Below are positions 54,483 to 63,228 of a stretch of DNA of 64,000 bases, in pieces. Position numbers and translations under genes: made by a program. The stretch is from assembly GCF_013403925.1 (NCBI RefSeq), contig NZ_JABFDJ010000003.1, positions 372,001 to 436,000 of the forward strand, read 5' to 3'. Within the stretch, counting starts at the first letter, position 1, and the number at the start of each line of letters is the position of its first letter. Under the pieces are notes generated by a model. That model did not search any database. It saw only the letters and a program-made list of their open reading frames with translations, and was not told the origin of the DNA. Source of the stretch: Winogradskyella wichelsiae. GTDB taxonomy: Bacteria; Bacteroidota; Bacteroidia; Flavobacteriales; Flavobacteriaceae.

Positions 54483-54836
54483 TAAGAAGGACTTCCACAA
54501 TAAATAGGAGCGTGCTCATGGATATGTTTAGAGACGATACCTAATGTACTTTTCTAACCATCAGTTGCAATACCACAAACAATAGTTCTATTTTTTAAAG
54601 ATGGAATTAATGTTTATGGGCAAAAACATCTAATTTTTGCTGATGCTCACCTTGTACATTAACAGCACCAGAATCGCAAAAAAAATCGACTAAACTCGTT
54701 TTATTGACTTCATAATTAACCACTTTGGCAGCTAAACGTAAAGCATTTAAAAGAGGGATAATTCTCCACTAAAAAAGGGAAATAAAGCCTGGTGATTAAT
54801 AATAAATTCTCCTAAAGTCGGTTTTTAATGACTCAT
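54483..54836 (-). pseudogene. fbp: Relic of class I fructose-1,6-bisphosphatase
   Basis: The minus strand reads TLGEFIINHQALFPF, SGELS, then after a frameshift LNALRLAAKVVNYEVNK, VQGEHQQKLDVFA, and after further damage NRTIVCGIATDG. This is the N-terminal part of a class I FBPase (usual pattern TLGEFIIENQ, RLAAKVVNHEVNKAG, VQGEHQQKLDVFAN). It then jumps to IHEHAPIYCGSPS, resembling the extreme C-terminal HQRTPLFVGS segment, so most of the middle is deleted. At least one early stop, one frameshift and a large deletion make it non-functional. It sits just downstream of the sugar kinase. Confidence 0.8.
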
Positions 54837-54853
54837 AATAATCTTTTATTTTT

Positions 54854-56167
54854 TTAGATATATGATTTCATCATCAATGCAGCACCTAAAGCACTTTCAT
54901 TTTTACAATCAGAAATTTTTATTTCAATATCATTTTTTAATAGCTTTAAGAAAGCTATAAATATGAGATTTTTATTAAATCCTCCAGAAATATAGATGTC
55001 TTTAATTGCCGAATTTTCATCGGAAATTAAATGAATACCTTGAATAACTTTTTTGCTAATTTCAAAAACCAATTGGTAATAGGCAGCTTCGTAATTACTG
55101 TAATTAGTTAATAAATAAGGATGTGCTTCAAAGTCACTATCAATACCTTCCGCTAAAAATACGCGTGCATTTGTATTCATAAGCTCACGACACAATGTTT
55201 CATTTAACGCTAACCGTAAATGGGTATCGATGTCCACTTTAAAATAGGTGCTTAAAGTAGCGATATACACTTCATGAATTTTGCCAAGAAACTGCATAGA
55301 CGATTTTACTTGCTGTTTCTGAGGAGTCATAAAACACAAGCAATTATTTTTTAACTGGAGTTGTGTTAAGGTTTCCTTACTAAAAGGATTCATGGCTATA
55401 ATCCAAGTGCCTGTAGATAGTAATATAAATTCGTTATCCTTTTCTGTTTCTAGCAAGGGAATAATAGACGCTGAACTATCATGCAGCCCCGTACCTATCG
55501 CTATGTCTTCTCCATTAAAGGTGGTGACTATAGCTTTTTTACCATTTTGTGGTGTAGGCAAATTTAATTTGTAATCAGAAACCCATTGATGATATTGCAT
55601 CGTATCAAAATCCCAAGTTGCTGTGTGTGCACCTACAGACGTAAAGTCTGCGGTAATTTGTTTGGTAAAAAGATAACTTAAGTATTGAGGATAATGTAAA
55701 ATCGTCTCTACCTTATTCCAAAATTCTGGTTTTTCTTTTTGTAATTTTAATATTTGAAGTCCGGTATTTAGCATACCATAAGCCGGAGATGCCGTCTTTC
55801 TAGAAAATTCTTCCTGACCTCCATAAGCATCATAAAACTCATGATACGTGTCTAAGCTTAATGGTTTTAAATAATTATACAACGGTGTAATTCTTTGGCC
55901 TTGCGCATCCAAATAAATAAGGCTCGCACCATGCGTAGAGAAGTTAATCGCTTTTATAGCATAGTCTCCTTCAGCTTGTATGCTTTTTATTTCATTTTGA
56001 ATCCAATTTTCAATCGATTCTATATCATCACAAGGATAGTCATCTTCATCAACAACCTCATCAAATCGGGTTGAGTTTCGGTATACAACGTCAAACTCTT
56101 CGTTAAATAAGAGTATTTTTTTATTCGTTTTCCCTATATCTATTACAGCAATTACATTCACCATCAC
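54854..56167 (-). CDS. FGGY-family carbohydrate kinase (probable L-fuculokinase/rhamnulokinase type)
   Basis: A 437-residue cytosolic kinase with the N-terminal phosphate motif AVIDIGKTNKKILL, a middle STHGASLIY, LSTGTWIIAMNP, and the C-terminal FGGY motif region ISGGFNKNL. Expected to phosphorylate L-fuculose, made by the adjacent isomerase, to L-fuculose 1-phosphate. The kinase could also take rhamnulose. The start may be the second ATG (56164). It lies downstream of fucI on the same strand, but a terminator-like hairpin separates them, so its expression may be partly uncoupled. Confidence 0.88.
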   Translation of the reverse strand: MMVNVIAVIDIGKTNKKILLFNEEFDVVYRNSTRFDEVVDEDDYPCDDIESIENWIQNEIKSIQAEGDYAIKAINFSTHGASLIYLDAQGQRITPLYNYLKPLSLDTYHEFYDAYGGQEEFSRKTASPAYGMLNTGLQILKLQKEKPEFWNKVETILHYPQYLSYLFTKQITADFTSVGAHTATWDFDTMQYHQWVSDYKLNLPTPQNGKKAIVTTFNGEDIAIGTGLHDSSASIIPLLETEKDNEFILLSTGTWIIAMNPFSKETLTQLQLKNNCLCFMTPQKQQVKSSMQFLGKIHEVYIATLSTYFKVDIDTHLRLALNETLCRELMNTNARVFLAEGIDSDFEAHPYLLTNYSNYEAAYYQLVFEISKKVIQGIHLISDENSAIKDIYISGGFNKNLIFIAFLKLLKNDIEIKISDCKNESALGAALMMKSYI

Positions 56168-56182
56168 AGTTCAAAAATTAAA

Positions 56183-56218
56183 AAAAGGGTGTTTAGTTAT
56201 TAAGCCAAGCACCCTTTT
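56183..56218 (-). terminator. Terminator or attenuator between fucI and kinase
   Basis: On the minus strand AAAAGGGTG pairs with CACCCTTTT across an 18-base loop, followed by seven T and an AT-rich stretch. It lies 12 bases after the fucI stop and 16 bases before the kinase start. Confidence 0.75.
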
Positions 56219-56230
56219 GAGTTATTCTAA

Positions 56231-58018
56231 TTAGTTTTTAAATCCGTACAACGGACCGTAATTTTCACAAGCTCTATAATCAGCTCCTTCTAAGCCTTCT
56301 CCAAAAGCAGACCATGCACTTGGTCTAAAGACGTCGTCTTCATTAACATTATGCATATTAACAGGAATACGTAACATAGCCGCTAAAGAAATTAAATCGG
56401 CACCAATATGGCCATGTGAAATCGCTCCGTGGTTGGCTCCCCATTTTGCCATTACAGTATAGACATCTTTAAAGAAACCTGTACCTGTTGTTCTTGGCAC
56501 AAACCAAGTTGTTGGCCAAGTTGGATTCGTTCGCTCATTCAAAATTTCGTGAACATCCTCTGGTAACTCAACACTCCAGCCTTCTACAATTTGTAAAACT
56601 GGCCCAATCCCTTTTACCAAGTTTAATCTACACATGGTCATTGGTAATTCACCTCTAGTTTTAAATTGTGATGAAAAACCACCACCTCTAAAATATTCTG
56701 CAATTGCAGCAGGCCACTTTGTATTATCTAAACATTTTTGAACTTCCTCTTCTGTAATATCCCAAAATGGTTTCATGGTAGGATTTCCTTCAGCATCTGT
56801 TTGTTGTGCCGTTGCATCTAACGTTGTAGAACCAGAATTGATTAAGTGAATAATGCCATCCTTAGCAATGCCTGTTAATTTCTTACCAGTTACACGCTCT
56901 ACAGACTCAGGACTCCAATACGTACGTACATCAGAGAACAATTGCGCTTTGTTAGTCAACAAGTGTCCAAATAACATAGAAATAGCATTTAAACAATCGT
57001 TTTCTGTTGCGAATGTGTACGCTTGACGAATTCCATTCCAGTCGAATGAAGAATTTAAAATAGATTCCGTATAATCCGCGTTTGGTTGGTAATCGGTCCA
57101 CTGACGTTGTCCTTGGAAACCTCCCATAATGGCATTTCTACCTTTAGATTCTTCACCGAATCCCATGGCTTTCAACTTAGGATTTCCGTTCATTAAATCT
57201 TTACAGATTAATGTCATTTTTACAACCTTTTCCCATTCAGCATCTTTAACTTCTGCCGATTTTTGAGCTTCAGGACTGTTATAATCTTTTCCTTCTATAC
57301 AGTTTTCTTTGGTCCAAGCTAATGCTTTTTCGAATTCGTCATGGTCATAAATACCTTCATCAATACGTCTTAAAAGCTCTACCGATTCTACAAATTCTGC
57401 CCTTACTCCTAAGTAATCTTGTAAAAAGTTAACATCTACCATAGATCCTGCAATACCCATAGAACTGTATCCTATAGACAAATAAGATTTACCTTTCATT
57501 TGGGCAACGGCTAAACCTCCTTTTACAAAACGCAATATTTTTTCAGATACATCTTGAGGAATGCTTTGATCTCCTTCATCTTGAACTTCCTTACCATAAA
57601 TTCCAAAAGCTGGCAATCCTTTTTGAGAATACCCTGCTAATGCCGCTGCTAAATACACAGCACCTGGACGTTCTGTTCCGTTAAACCCCCAAACGGCTTT
57701 AGGTGTTAAAGGGTCAGTGTCCATAACTTCTGTTCCATAACACCAGCATGGCGTTACAGTTAATGATACTTCAACTCCTTCTCTTTTAAATTTATCGGCA
57801 CAAGCTGCTGCATCTGCAACACCACCAATAGTTGTATCTGCAATTACAATTTCTATTTTTTCACCACTAGGAAAACGTAAGGTGTCTTGTATTAATTTGG
57901 CTGCTGCTTTAGCCATGTCCATAGTTTGAACTTCTAAAGACTCTCTTACTCCTAATTCACGTCCATCAATCACCGGACGAATGCCTACTTTTGGTAGTCT
58001 ACCTATTAATCTACTCAT
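56231..58018 (-). CDS. fucI: L-fucose isomerase
   Basis: A 595-residue cytosolic isomerase, the usual length for FucI (E. coli about 591). Characteristic stretches include [41 protein letters not shown] and [19 protein letters not shown] near the C-terminus. It converts L-fucose to L-fuculose, the first step of fucose catabolism, and is Mn-dependent in known members. The gene lies 14 bases after the aldolase gene on the same strand, forming an aldolase-isomerase operon. Confidence 0.97.
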   Translation of the reverse strand: MSRLIGRLPKVGIRPVIDGRELGVRESLEVQTMDMAKAAAKLIQDTLRFPSGEKIEIVIADTTIGGVADAAACADKFKREGVEVSLTVTPCWCYGTEVMDTDPLTPKAVWGFNGTERPGAVYLAAALAGYSQKGLPAFGIYGKEVQDEGDQSIPQDVSEKILRFVKGGLAVAQMKGKSYLSIGYSSMGIAGSMVDVNFLQDYLGVRAEFVESVELLRRIDEGIYDHDEFEKALAWTKENCIEGKDYNSPEAQKSAEVKDAEWEKVVKMTLICKDLMNGNPKLKAMGFGEESKGRNAIMGGFQGQRQWTDYQPNADYTESILNSSFDWNGIRQAYTFATENDCLNAISMLFGHLLTNKAQLFSDVRTYWSPESVERVTGKKLTGIAKDGIIHLINSGSTTLDATAQQTDAEGNPTMKPFWDITEEEVQKCLDNTKWPAAIAEYFRGGGFSSQFKTRGELPMTMCRLNLVKGIGPVLQIVEGWSVELPEDVHEILNERTNPTWPTTWFVPRTTGTGFFKDVYTVMAKWGANHGAISHGHIGADLISLAAMLRIPVNMHNVNEDDVFRPSAWSAFGEGLEGADYRACENYGPLYGFKN

Positions 58019-58032
58019 GATTATATTTTTTA

Positions 58033-58827
58033 TTATGTGAATTGCTCTAATTCTGTTAATTGATCATTTGAAAGTCCTGCGGGTTGAAAACCTGCTGCCC
58101 AACACATCATTAACATTTTAGCTCCTTTATTGGCTACATCTAAAAAGTCCCATGCTTTCATTACATCTGGTGCTGTTGCTGTTGCTCCGTGCTTTTCCCA
58201 TAAGGATACGTTTCTTGTTTTAAACGCTTCCATAGTGACTTCTGCTAGAGCTGCTGTACTAGATAAAGCATAAGGTGTACAGTGAATGCCTTTAGGAACA
58301 AATACTTTTACCTCAGGACACATCATCCAGATTTGTCGGTTCAATTCTTCTTCATTATCAAATAACTCATGATGACTCATACAGATTAATTCTAAGGGAT
58401 GCGTATGCACAACCGCTAAGTTTTCTGGATGATGAATAGAGTTAAATAAATGGATACTTGCATGAGAAATTAACTCACACGTTGGTCCAAAGTTTTCACG
58501 CTTACCTCCCCAAATAACGGAATAAGCTGTAGCGTCTTCATTGATATAAAGAATACAAGATGCTTCTTCAAGCTTATCTACTAAATCTCTTAAATAACAA
58601 CCCGTACCCGTAATGTAGATTACAAATCCTGCAGCTCCTTTTGGAAATTCAAATGGCACTTCTGTCCCAATGCCTTGCACTTCCTCTTTTGTAAAGTAAG
58701 ATGTTAAGTTCATTGAAATATTTCCTGCGTTTCGCTCTGCCCATTCACGTTGCCATAAATAACCCGCGACTTCGGATACTTTTTTTAATTCTGCTTCTAC
58801 CTGTACTGGAAGTTTTATCGTTTTCAT
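58033..58827 (-). CDS. Class II (Zn) aldolase, RhaD type, probable L-fuculose/L-rhamnulose 1-phosphate aldolase
   Basis: A 264-residue aldolase of the class II aldolase/adducin family. Its motif [15 protein letters not shown] resembles RhaD (WDERNGGN) and its length is nearer RhaD (about 274) than FucA (about 215). The zinc ligands are in [12 protein letters not shown], with a further His in [10 protein letters not shown]. It should split the kinase product into DHAP and L-lactaldehyde. Beside fucI the natural substrate is inferred to be L-fuculose 1-phosphate, so a RhaD-type enzyme has probably been used for fucose. It is the first gene of the minus-strand fucose operon, divergent from the AraC regulator. 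Confidence 0.88.
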   Translation of the reverse strand: MKTIKLPVQVEAELKKVSEVAGYLWQREWAERNAGNISMNLTSYFTKEEVQGIGTEVPFEFPKGAAGFVIYITGTGCYLRDLVDKLEEASCILYINEDATAYSVIWGGKRENFGPTCELISHASIHLFNSIHHPENLAVVHTHPLELICMSHHELFDNEEELNRQIWMMCPEVKVFVPKGIHCTPYALSSTAALAEVTMEAFKTRNVSLWEKHGATATAPDVMKAWDFLDVANKGAKMLMMCWAAGFQPAGLSNDQLTELEQFT

Positions 58828-58916
58828 GTGTTTGTGTTTATTGTTTTAATTTATCAAATGGTACATCCCTATTAAGCATCACATTTAAGATGACGTTTGT
58901 AGTTATGGTGAGAGCA

Positions 58917-58944
58917 TTTGCCAAATAAAATTATGGTAACAAAA
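58917..58944. promoter_or_regulatory. Possible operator upstream of aldolase/AraC genes
   Basis: TTTGCCAA followed by ATGGTAACAAAA in the divergent region. Read on the minus strand, TTTTGTTACCAT and TTGGCAAA match the two halves of the palindrome upstream of aldA (60208-60228), with a longer spacer. A likely binding site for a fucose-responsive regulator, unproven. Confidence 0.35.
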
Positions 58945-59016
58945 ATAGAGACAGAATACACCTTATTAAATATTCAAAATCCGTATTTTTGTATCTAATT
59001 CAAACATTAGTGCTTC

Positions 59017-59916
59017 ATGAAGTTTGTAAAAGAAATTGAATTAGGCGATCCATCTGCAAATCACCAAAATTTTATTGACCTGAAATTAAAGATGTTATGC
59101 TGCAGATACTGGTTGTTAGATTTATGGGATTGTCATGAAATGGTATTTCCGTTTTGGAGACTATATTGGAATAAAAACACAGGTGGTCAATTAATTCATC
59201 AGGATACTATTTTTGAAATGGATCCGAATTATATCTACATTATTCCTCCGTTTACTTCATTTTCATCACGATACACTAAAAACCACATTCACACAGAAGG
59301 TATTCATGTTTCAGGAAAACAGCTGAATATGAACCATAATGAAGCGGATTTAGAAAATATGTTCTTAATTCATTTCTTCGCTCACTTTAATTTAGGAGTG
59401 CCTTTTGATAGTGTTTATCCTGGCATTTTAAAAATTGAACTCACCGATTATTTAAAGGATCGATTAAACTATTTAACTGGCCGCTTAAAAATTGAAAATA
59501 AAGATTTCAAACTCACCTTTAATTTAAAGTTACAAGCCTTCATTAAAGAAGCACTTACCAGTATTGGTCCCGAATTATGGAAAACCATTAATATAGACGA
59601 ACGGGTACTAAAAGTGATTCGCTATATAGAAGTTCATATTGATAAAAAATTAAGTAATACTGAAATGTCATCGCTGGTAAATATGGCACCCAATTCATTT
59701 GCCAGATTATTTAAAGATGAAATGAACGTTACATTACATCAATTTGTTCAAAATAGAAAAATTGCAAAATCTTGTGAGCTATTTGAGCACACCAATAAAT
59801 CCATTGAAGATGTTGCTTTTAATTTAGGTTTTTCTGATCGTTACCATTTTTCGCGAGTGTTTAAATCGGTTACAGGATTAACTCCGGCATCATACAAATC
59901 GGGTAAATACACCTAG
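59017..59916 (+). CDS. AraC family transcriptional regulator
   Basis: A 299-residue protein with an N-terminal cupin-like ligand domain (about residues 20-180) and a C-terminal pair of helix-turn-helix motifs (KLSNTEMSSLVNMAPNSFARLF and DVAFNLGFSDRYHFSRVFKS region, about 200-297). It is divergent from the aldolase-fucI operon and precedes aldA-fucP, so it probably controls L-fucose catabolism, with fucose or a derivative as inducer. A TATTTTTG sequence at 58984, matching the Bacteroidota TAnnTTTG promoter element, lies 33 bases before the start. Confidence 0.92.
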   Translation: MKFVKEIELGDPSANHQNFIDLKLKMLCCRYWLLDLWDCHEMVFPFWRLYWNKNTGGQLIHQDTIFEMDPNYIYIIPPFTSFSSRYTKNHIHTEGIHVSGKQLNMNHNEADLENMFLIHFFAHFNLGVPFDSVYPGILKIELTDYLKDRLNYLTGRLKIENKDFKLTFNLKLQAFIKEALTSIGPELWKTINIDERVLKVIRYIEVHIDKKLSNTEMSSLVNMAPNSFARLFKDEMNVTLHQFVQNRKIAKSCELFEHTNKSIEDVAFNLGFSDRYHFSRVFKSVTGLTPASYKSGKYT

Positions 59917-60311
59917 ACCTACCTTTCAAAATGTTTACATCTTAAGCCTAAATATGAGTGTTTTTAACACTATGAAGATTTTGAGCAAGCAATTGACGGA
60001 TTTGAGAAACGCACTCTATCCTTTTCTTTCATTCTTTGTAAAGAACTAATACCATTAAGTTAGTCGGTTAGCAAATTTCTATGACAATACATAGGGTTTT
60101 CAGCATCAAATAAAGTTGAAAATCGAAACATAGAAACGCTTCCATGTTTAAATTATACATATTATTGATTAATATGGATAAATACCAAAAACACATTGTT
60201 ATATAAGTTTGTCAACCATATTGGCAAATAAGAATTCGAACTATTGTTTATTTATAATAAAAATATCGAATTCATTAAACATATTACAACATAAACTAAA
60301 CGTAAACACTC
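59917..60311. other. Intergenic region upstream of aldA
   Basis: About 395 bases with no gene. It contains the palindrome at 60208-60228 and an AT-rich leader directly before the aldA start. Nothing else was recognised. Confidence 0.5.
60208..60228. promoter_or_regulatory. Palindromic operator candidate upstream of aldA
   Basis: TTTGTCAA, five-base spacer CCATA, TTGGCAAA: an 8-8 inverted repeat with one mismatch per arm pair, about 85 bases before the aldA start. Similar half-sites occur in the aldolase/AraC divergent region, suggesting one regulator for both transcripts. Confidence 0.45.
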
Positions 60312-61751
60312 ATGAAAGAATTTAATCAATTTATAAACGGAAAGTTTGTAAAATCTACTTCTTCAGAAGTAACTAAAGTACTTAATCCATGTACCGAAGA
60401 AGTATTATCAAAGATACCACATGGTTCTATTGAAGATGCAAATAAAGCTTTAAATGCAGCAAAAGAATCACAATACGCTTGGAAAGCTTTAACAGCCATT
60501 GAACGTGCGGGCTATTTACATAAAATGGCTGGTGTAATTCGTGAAAATCGTGTGTTTCTAGCTAAGACCTTAGCTGCAGAACAAGCAAAAGTGATAGGTT
60601 TAGCCCAAGTAGAAATTGATGTTACTGCAGATTATTTTGATTATTACGCAGGTTTTGCAAGACGAATTGAAGGAGAAATTATACAAAGTGATCGTAAAAA
60701 AGAGCACATCTTTTTACACAAGGCACCAATTGGAGTTGCAGTAGGTATTTTACCTTGGAACTTCCCATTTTTTGTAATGGCAAGAAAAGTGGCAGCATCC
60801 TTAATTACAGGAAATACGTGTGTCATTAAACCGAGTTGTATTGCACCAAATACGATTATGGAATGGGTAGATTTAATACAAAAAATTGAATTACCTGCTG
60901 GAGTATTAAACTTTGTGTGTGGTTCTGGACCAATAGTTGGAAATGCTTTATCTAAAAGCCCAATTACAGGTATTATCAGTTTAACTGGTAGTGTTTTTGC
61001 TGGTCAGAAAGTTATGGAAGCGGCTTCTGAAAATATCACGAAAGTATCTTTAGAGTTAGGAGGAAAAGCTCCGGCAATTGTTTGTGCTGATGCTAATTTA
61101 GAATTGGCCGTTAATGCCGTTGTTGGTTCTAGAATTATTTATAGTGGACAAGTATGTAATTGTGCAGAACGTGTATATGTTGAAGAATCGATTCACGATC
61201 AATTTTTAGACATGGTTACCGCTAAAATGAACGCTTTAAAAGTAGAAGATGCTTTTTCTGAAAACAATCCTGACATGAGTGCATTGGTTTCTAAAGCGCA
61301 ATTAGATAAAGTAGCCGAAATGGTTGAGTTTGCTAAAAAAGAAGGTGCAGAAGTTTTAGTTGGAGGCCAAAAATCTAGTCAGTTTGATAAAGGTTATTTC
61401 TACCAACCGACATTATTAACTAATGTAAGACAGGATATGCAGATTATCCAAGACGAAGTTTTTGGACCTGTATTACCAGTAATGAAATTTAGCACTTTGG
61501 ATGAGGCAATTGCGCTAGCAAATGATTCTGAATATGGTTTAACATCATCAATTTTCTCAGAAAACTTTAATAAAGTAATGCACGCTGCAGAAGAATTAGA
61601 ATACGGAGAAACTTACATCAACAGAGAACATTTTGAAGCGATTCAAGGATTCCATGCAGGATGGAAAAAGTCTGGAATTGGTGGAGCTGATGGAAAGCAC
61701 GGTATGGAAGAATACCTTCAAACGAAGGTAATCTATGCTCAATATAGATAG
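60312..61751 (+). CDS. aldA: Lactaldehyde dehydrogenase (aldehyde dehydrogenase family)
   Basis: A 479-residue NAD-dependent aldehyde dehydrogenase, the length of E. coli AldA. Conserved pieces are PWNFPFFVMARKVA, the glutamate base in LELGGKAP, and the catalytic cysteine motif SGQVCNCAERV (Cys282), which is characteristic of AldA-type lactaldehyde dehydrogenases. It oxidises L-lactaldehyde from the aldolase to L-lactate. Following genes are fucP and an L-lactate dehydrogenase, which completes the route. A terminator-like hairpin stands after its stop. Confidence 0.93.
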   Translation: MKEFNQFINGKFVKSTSSEVTKVLNPCTEEVLSKIPHGSIEDANKALNAAKESQYAWKALTAIERAGYLHKMAGVIRENRVFLAKTLAAEQAKVIGLAQVEIDVTADYFDYYAGFARRIEGEIIQSDRKKEHIFLHKAPIGVAVGILPWNFPFFVMARKVAASLITGNTCVIKPSCIAPNTIMEWVDLIQKIELPAGVLNFVCGSGPIVGNALSKSPITGIISLTGSVFAGQKVMEAASENITKVSLELGGKAPAIVCADANLELAVNAVVGSRIIYSGQVCNCAERVYVEESIHDQFLDMVTAKMNALKVEDAFSENNPDMSALVSKAQLDKVAEMVEFAKKEGAEVLVGGQKSSQFDKGYFYQPTLLTNVRQDMQIIQDEVFGPVLPVMKFSTLDEAIALANDSEYGLTSSIFSENFNKVMHAAEELEYGETYINREHFEAIQGFHAGWKKSGIGGADGKHGMEEYLQTKVIYAQYR

Positions 61752-61770
61752 AAATTAAGATTAGATTATC

Positions 61771-61817
61771 AAAGCACTATTCATTTTTAGATATTAATTT
61801 GAATGGTGCTTTTTTTT
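61771..61817 (+). terminator. Terminator after aldA
   Basis: AAAGCACTATTCA pairs with TGAATGGTGCTTT (one G-T pair) across a 16-base loop, followed by a T run. It lies 20 bases after the aldA stop and 27 bases before fucP. Confidence 0.8.
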
Positions 61818-61843
61818 CATTGTAACTAAAATACTAAGACGAA

Positions 61844-63148
61844 ATGACGAATTCAACAAAAATACCAGTAGTATCTAAAGAGGTCATAGTACCATTTGTA
61901 CTCATCACATCTTTGTTTGCACTTTGGGGTTTTGCTAACGATATTACAAACCCTATGGTAGCAGCATTCGGAACTGTAATGGAAATATCAACGGCAAAAG
62001 CCGCTTTAGTACAATTAGCTTTTTATGGTGGTTATGCTACTATGGCTATTCCTGCGGCGCTTTTCGTCAGAAAATACAGTTATAAAAAAGGAATTCTTTT
62101 AGGTTTAACGCTTTATGCAATTGGGGCTTTATTATTTTATCCGGCTGCTAAATTTGAAGTTTTCGGATTCTTTTTAGGGTCTTTATATATCTTAACATTC
62201 GGATTAGCTTTTTTAGAAACCACTGCAAATCCTTTTATTTTATCGATGGGAGATGAACGCACGGCAACGCAACGTTTAAACTTAGCACAGGCTTTCAATC
62301 CTATAGGGTCATTATTTGGCATGTTTGTAGCTTCAAAATTTATCTTAATCGCCTTAGATTCTGATATACGAAATGAAGCAGGTGAACTTGTTTTCAACAC
62401 CTTAAACGAAGCTCAAAAAGCGGTTATTAGAACACACGATTTAGGAATCATTAGAAATCCGTATGTTATTCTAGGCTTTGTTGTTATAGCAATGTTAGTT
62501 ATTATAGCAGTTACTAAAATGCCTAAAAGAGCAGTAAGTGAAAATCCAACGAGTGCAGCATCTTCATTTAAAAGACTATTCAAAAACGGAAAATATAAAG
62601 AAGGAGTTTTAGCACAATTATTCTATGTCGCCGCTCAAATTATGTGTTGGACATTTATTATTCAATACGCAGGCCACTTAGGCATACCCAAAGCTGAGGC
62701 ACAAAACTATAACATCATAGCAATGGCCATCTTTTTATGTAGCCGATTTATTAGCACCTTCTTAATGAAGTATGTCAACTCTAGAAAACTGCTAATGATT
62801 TTTGCATTGTGTGCTATGGCAACGATGTCTGGCGTTATCTTAATCGAAGGTATTGCAGGACTTTATTTACTAGTGGCAACTTCAGCATTTATGTCTTTAA
62901 TGTTCCCTACCATTTACGGTATTGCATTAGATGGTTTAAGAGCAGACGATACTGCTATTGGTGCAGCTGGTTTAGTAATGGCGATTGTTGGAGGTGCTTT
63001 AATGCCAATTTTACAAGGATTAATGATAGATACTGAAAAAATAGGTCCGTTTTCAGGAGTCAATTTTTCTTTCATTCTTCCATTTATTTGTTTTTGTTTT
63101 ATTGCGCTATACGGTTATAGAACTTTAAAAATATATAAAGACCAATAA
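61844..63148 (+). CDS. fucP: L-fucose:H+ symporter, MFS family
   Basis: A 434-residue inner-membrane protein with about 12 hydrophobic segments and the FucP-type opening LITSLFALWGFANDITNPM. Further family motifs are AFYGGYATMAIPAALF, GLAFLETTANPF and ATQRLNLAQAFNPIGS, which includes the acidic and polar residues lining the sugar site in the family. It imports L-fucose freed in the periplasm and supplies fucI. It lies between aldA and the L-lactate dehydrogenase. Confidence 0.95.
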   Translation: MTNSTKIPVVSKEVIVPFVLITSLFALWGFANDITNPMVAAFGTVMEISTAKAALVQLAFYGGYATMAIPAALFVRKYSYKKGILLGLTLYAIGALLFYPAAKFEVFGFFLGSLYILTFGLAFLETTANPFILSMGDERTATQRLNLAQAFNPIGSLFGMFVASKFILIALDSDIRNEAGELVFNTLNEAQKAVIRTHDLGIIRNPYVILGFVVIAMLVIIAVTKMPKRAVSENPTSAASSFKRLFKNGKYKEGVLAQLFYVAAQIMCWTFIIQYAGHLGIPKAEAQNYNIIAMAIFLCSRFISTFLMKYVNSRKLLMIFALCAMATMSGVILIEGIAGLYLLVATSAFMSLMFPTIYGIALDGLRADDTAIGAAGLVMAIVGGALMPILQGLMIDTEKIGPFSGVNFSFILPFICFCFIALYGYRTLKIYKDQ

Positions 63149-63228
63149 GGAGAAGACAGCTCATTTTGCTTTCAATGAAAACAGAATACAAATAGATAAA
63201 ATTTATCAACTATAAGACGCATAAAAAA

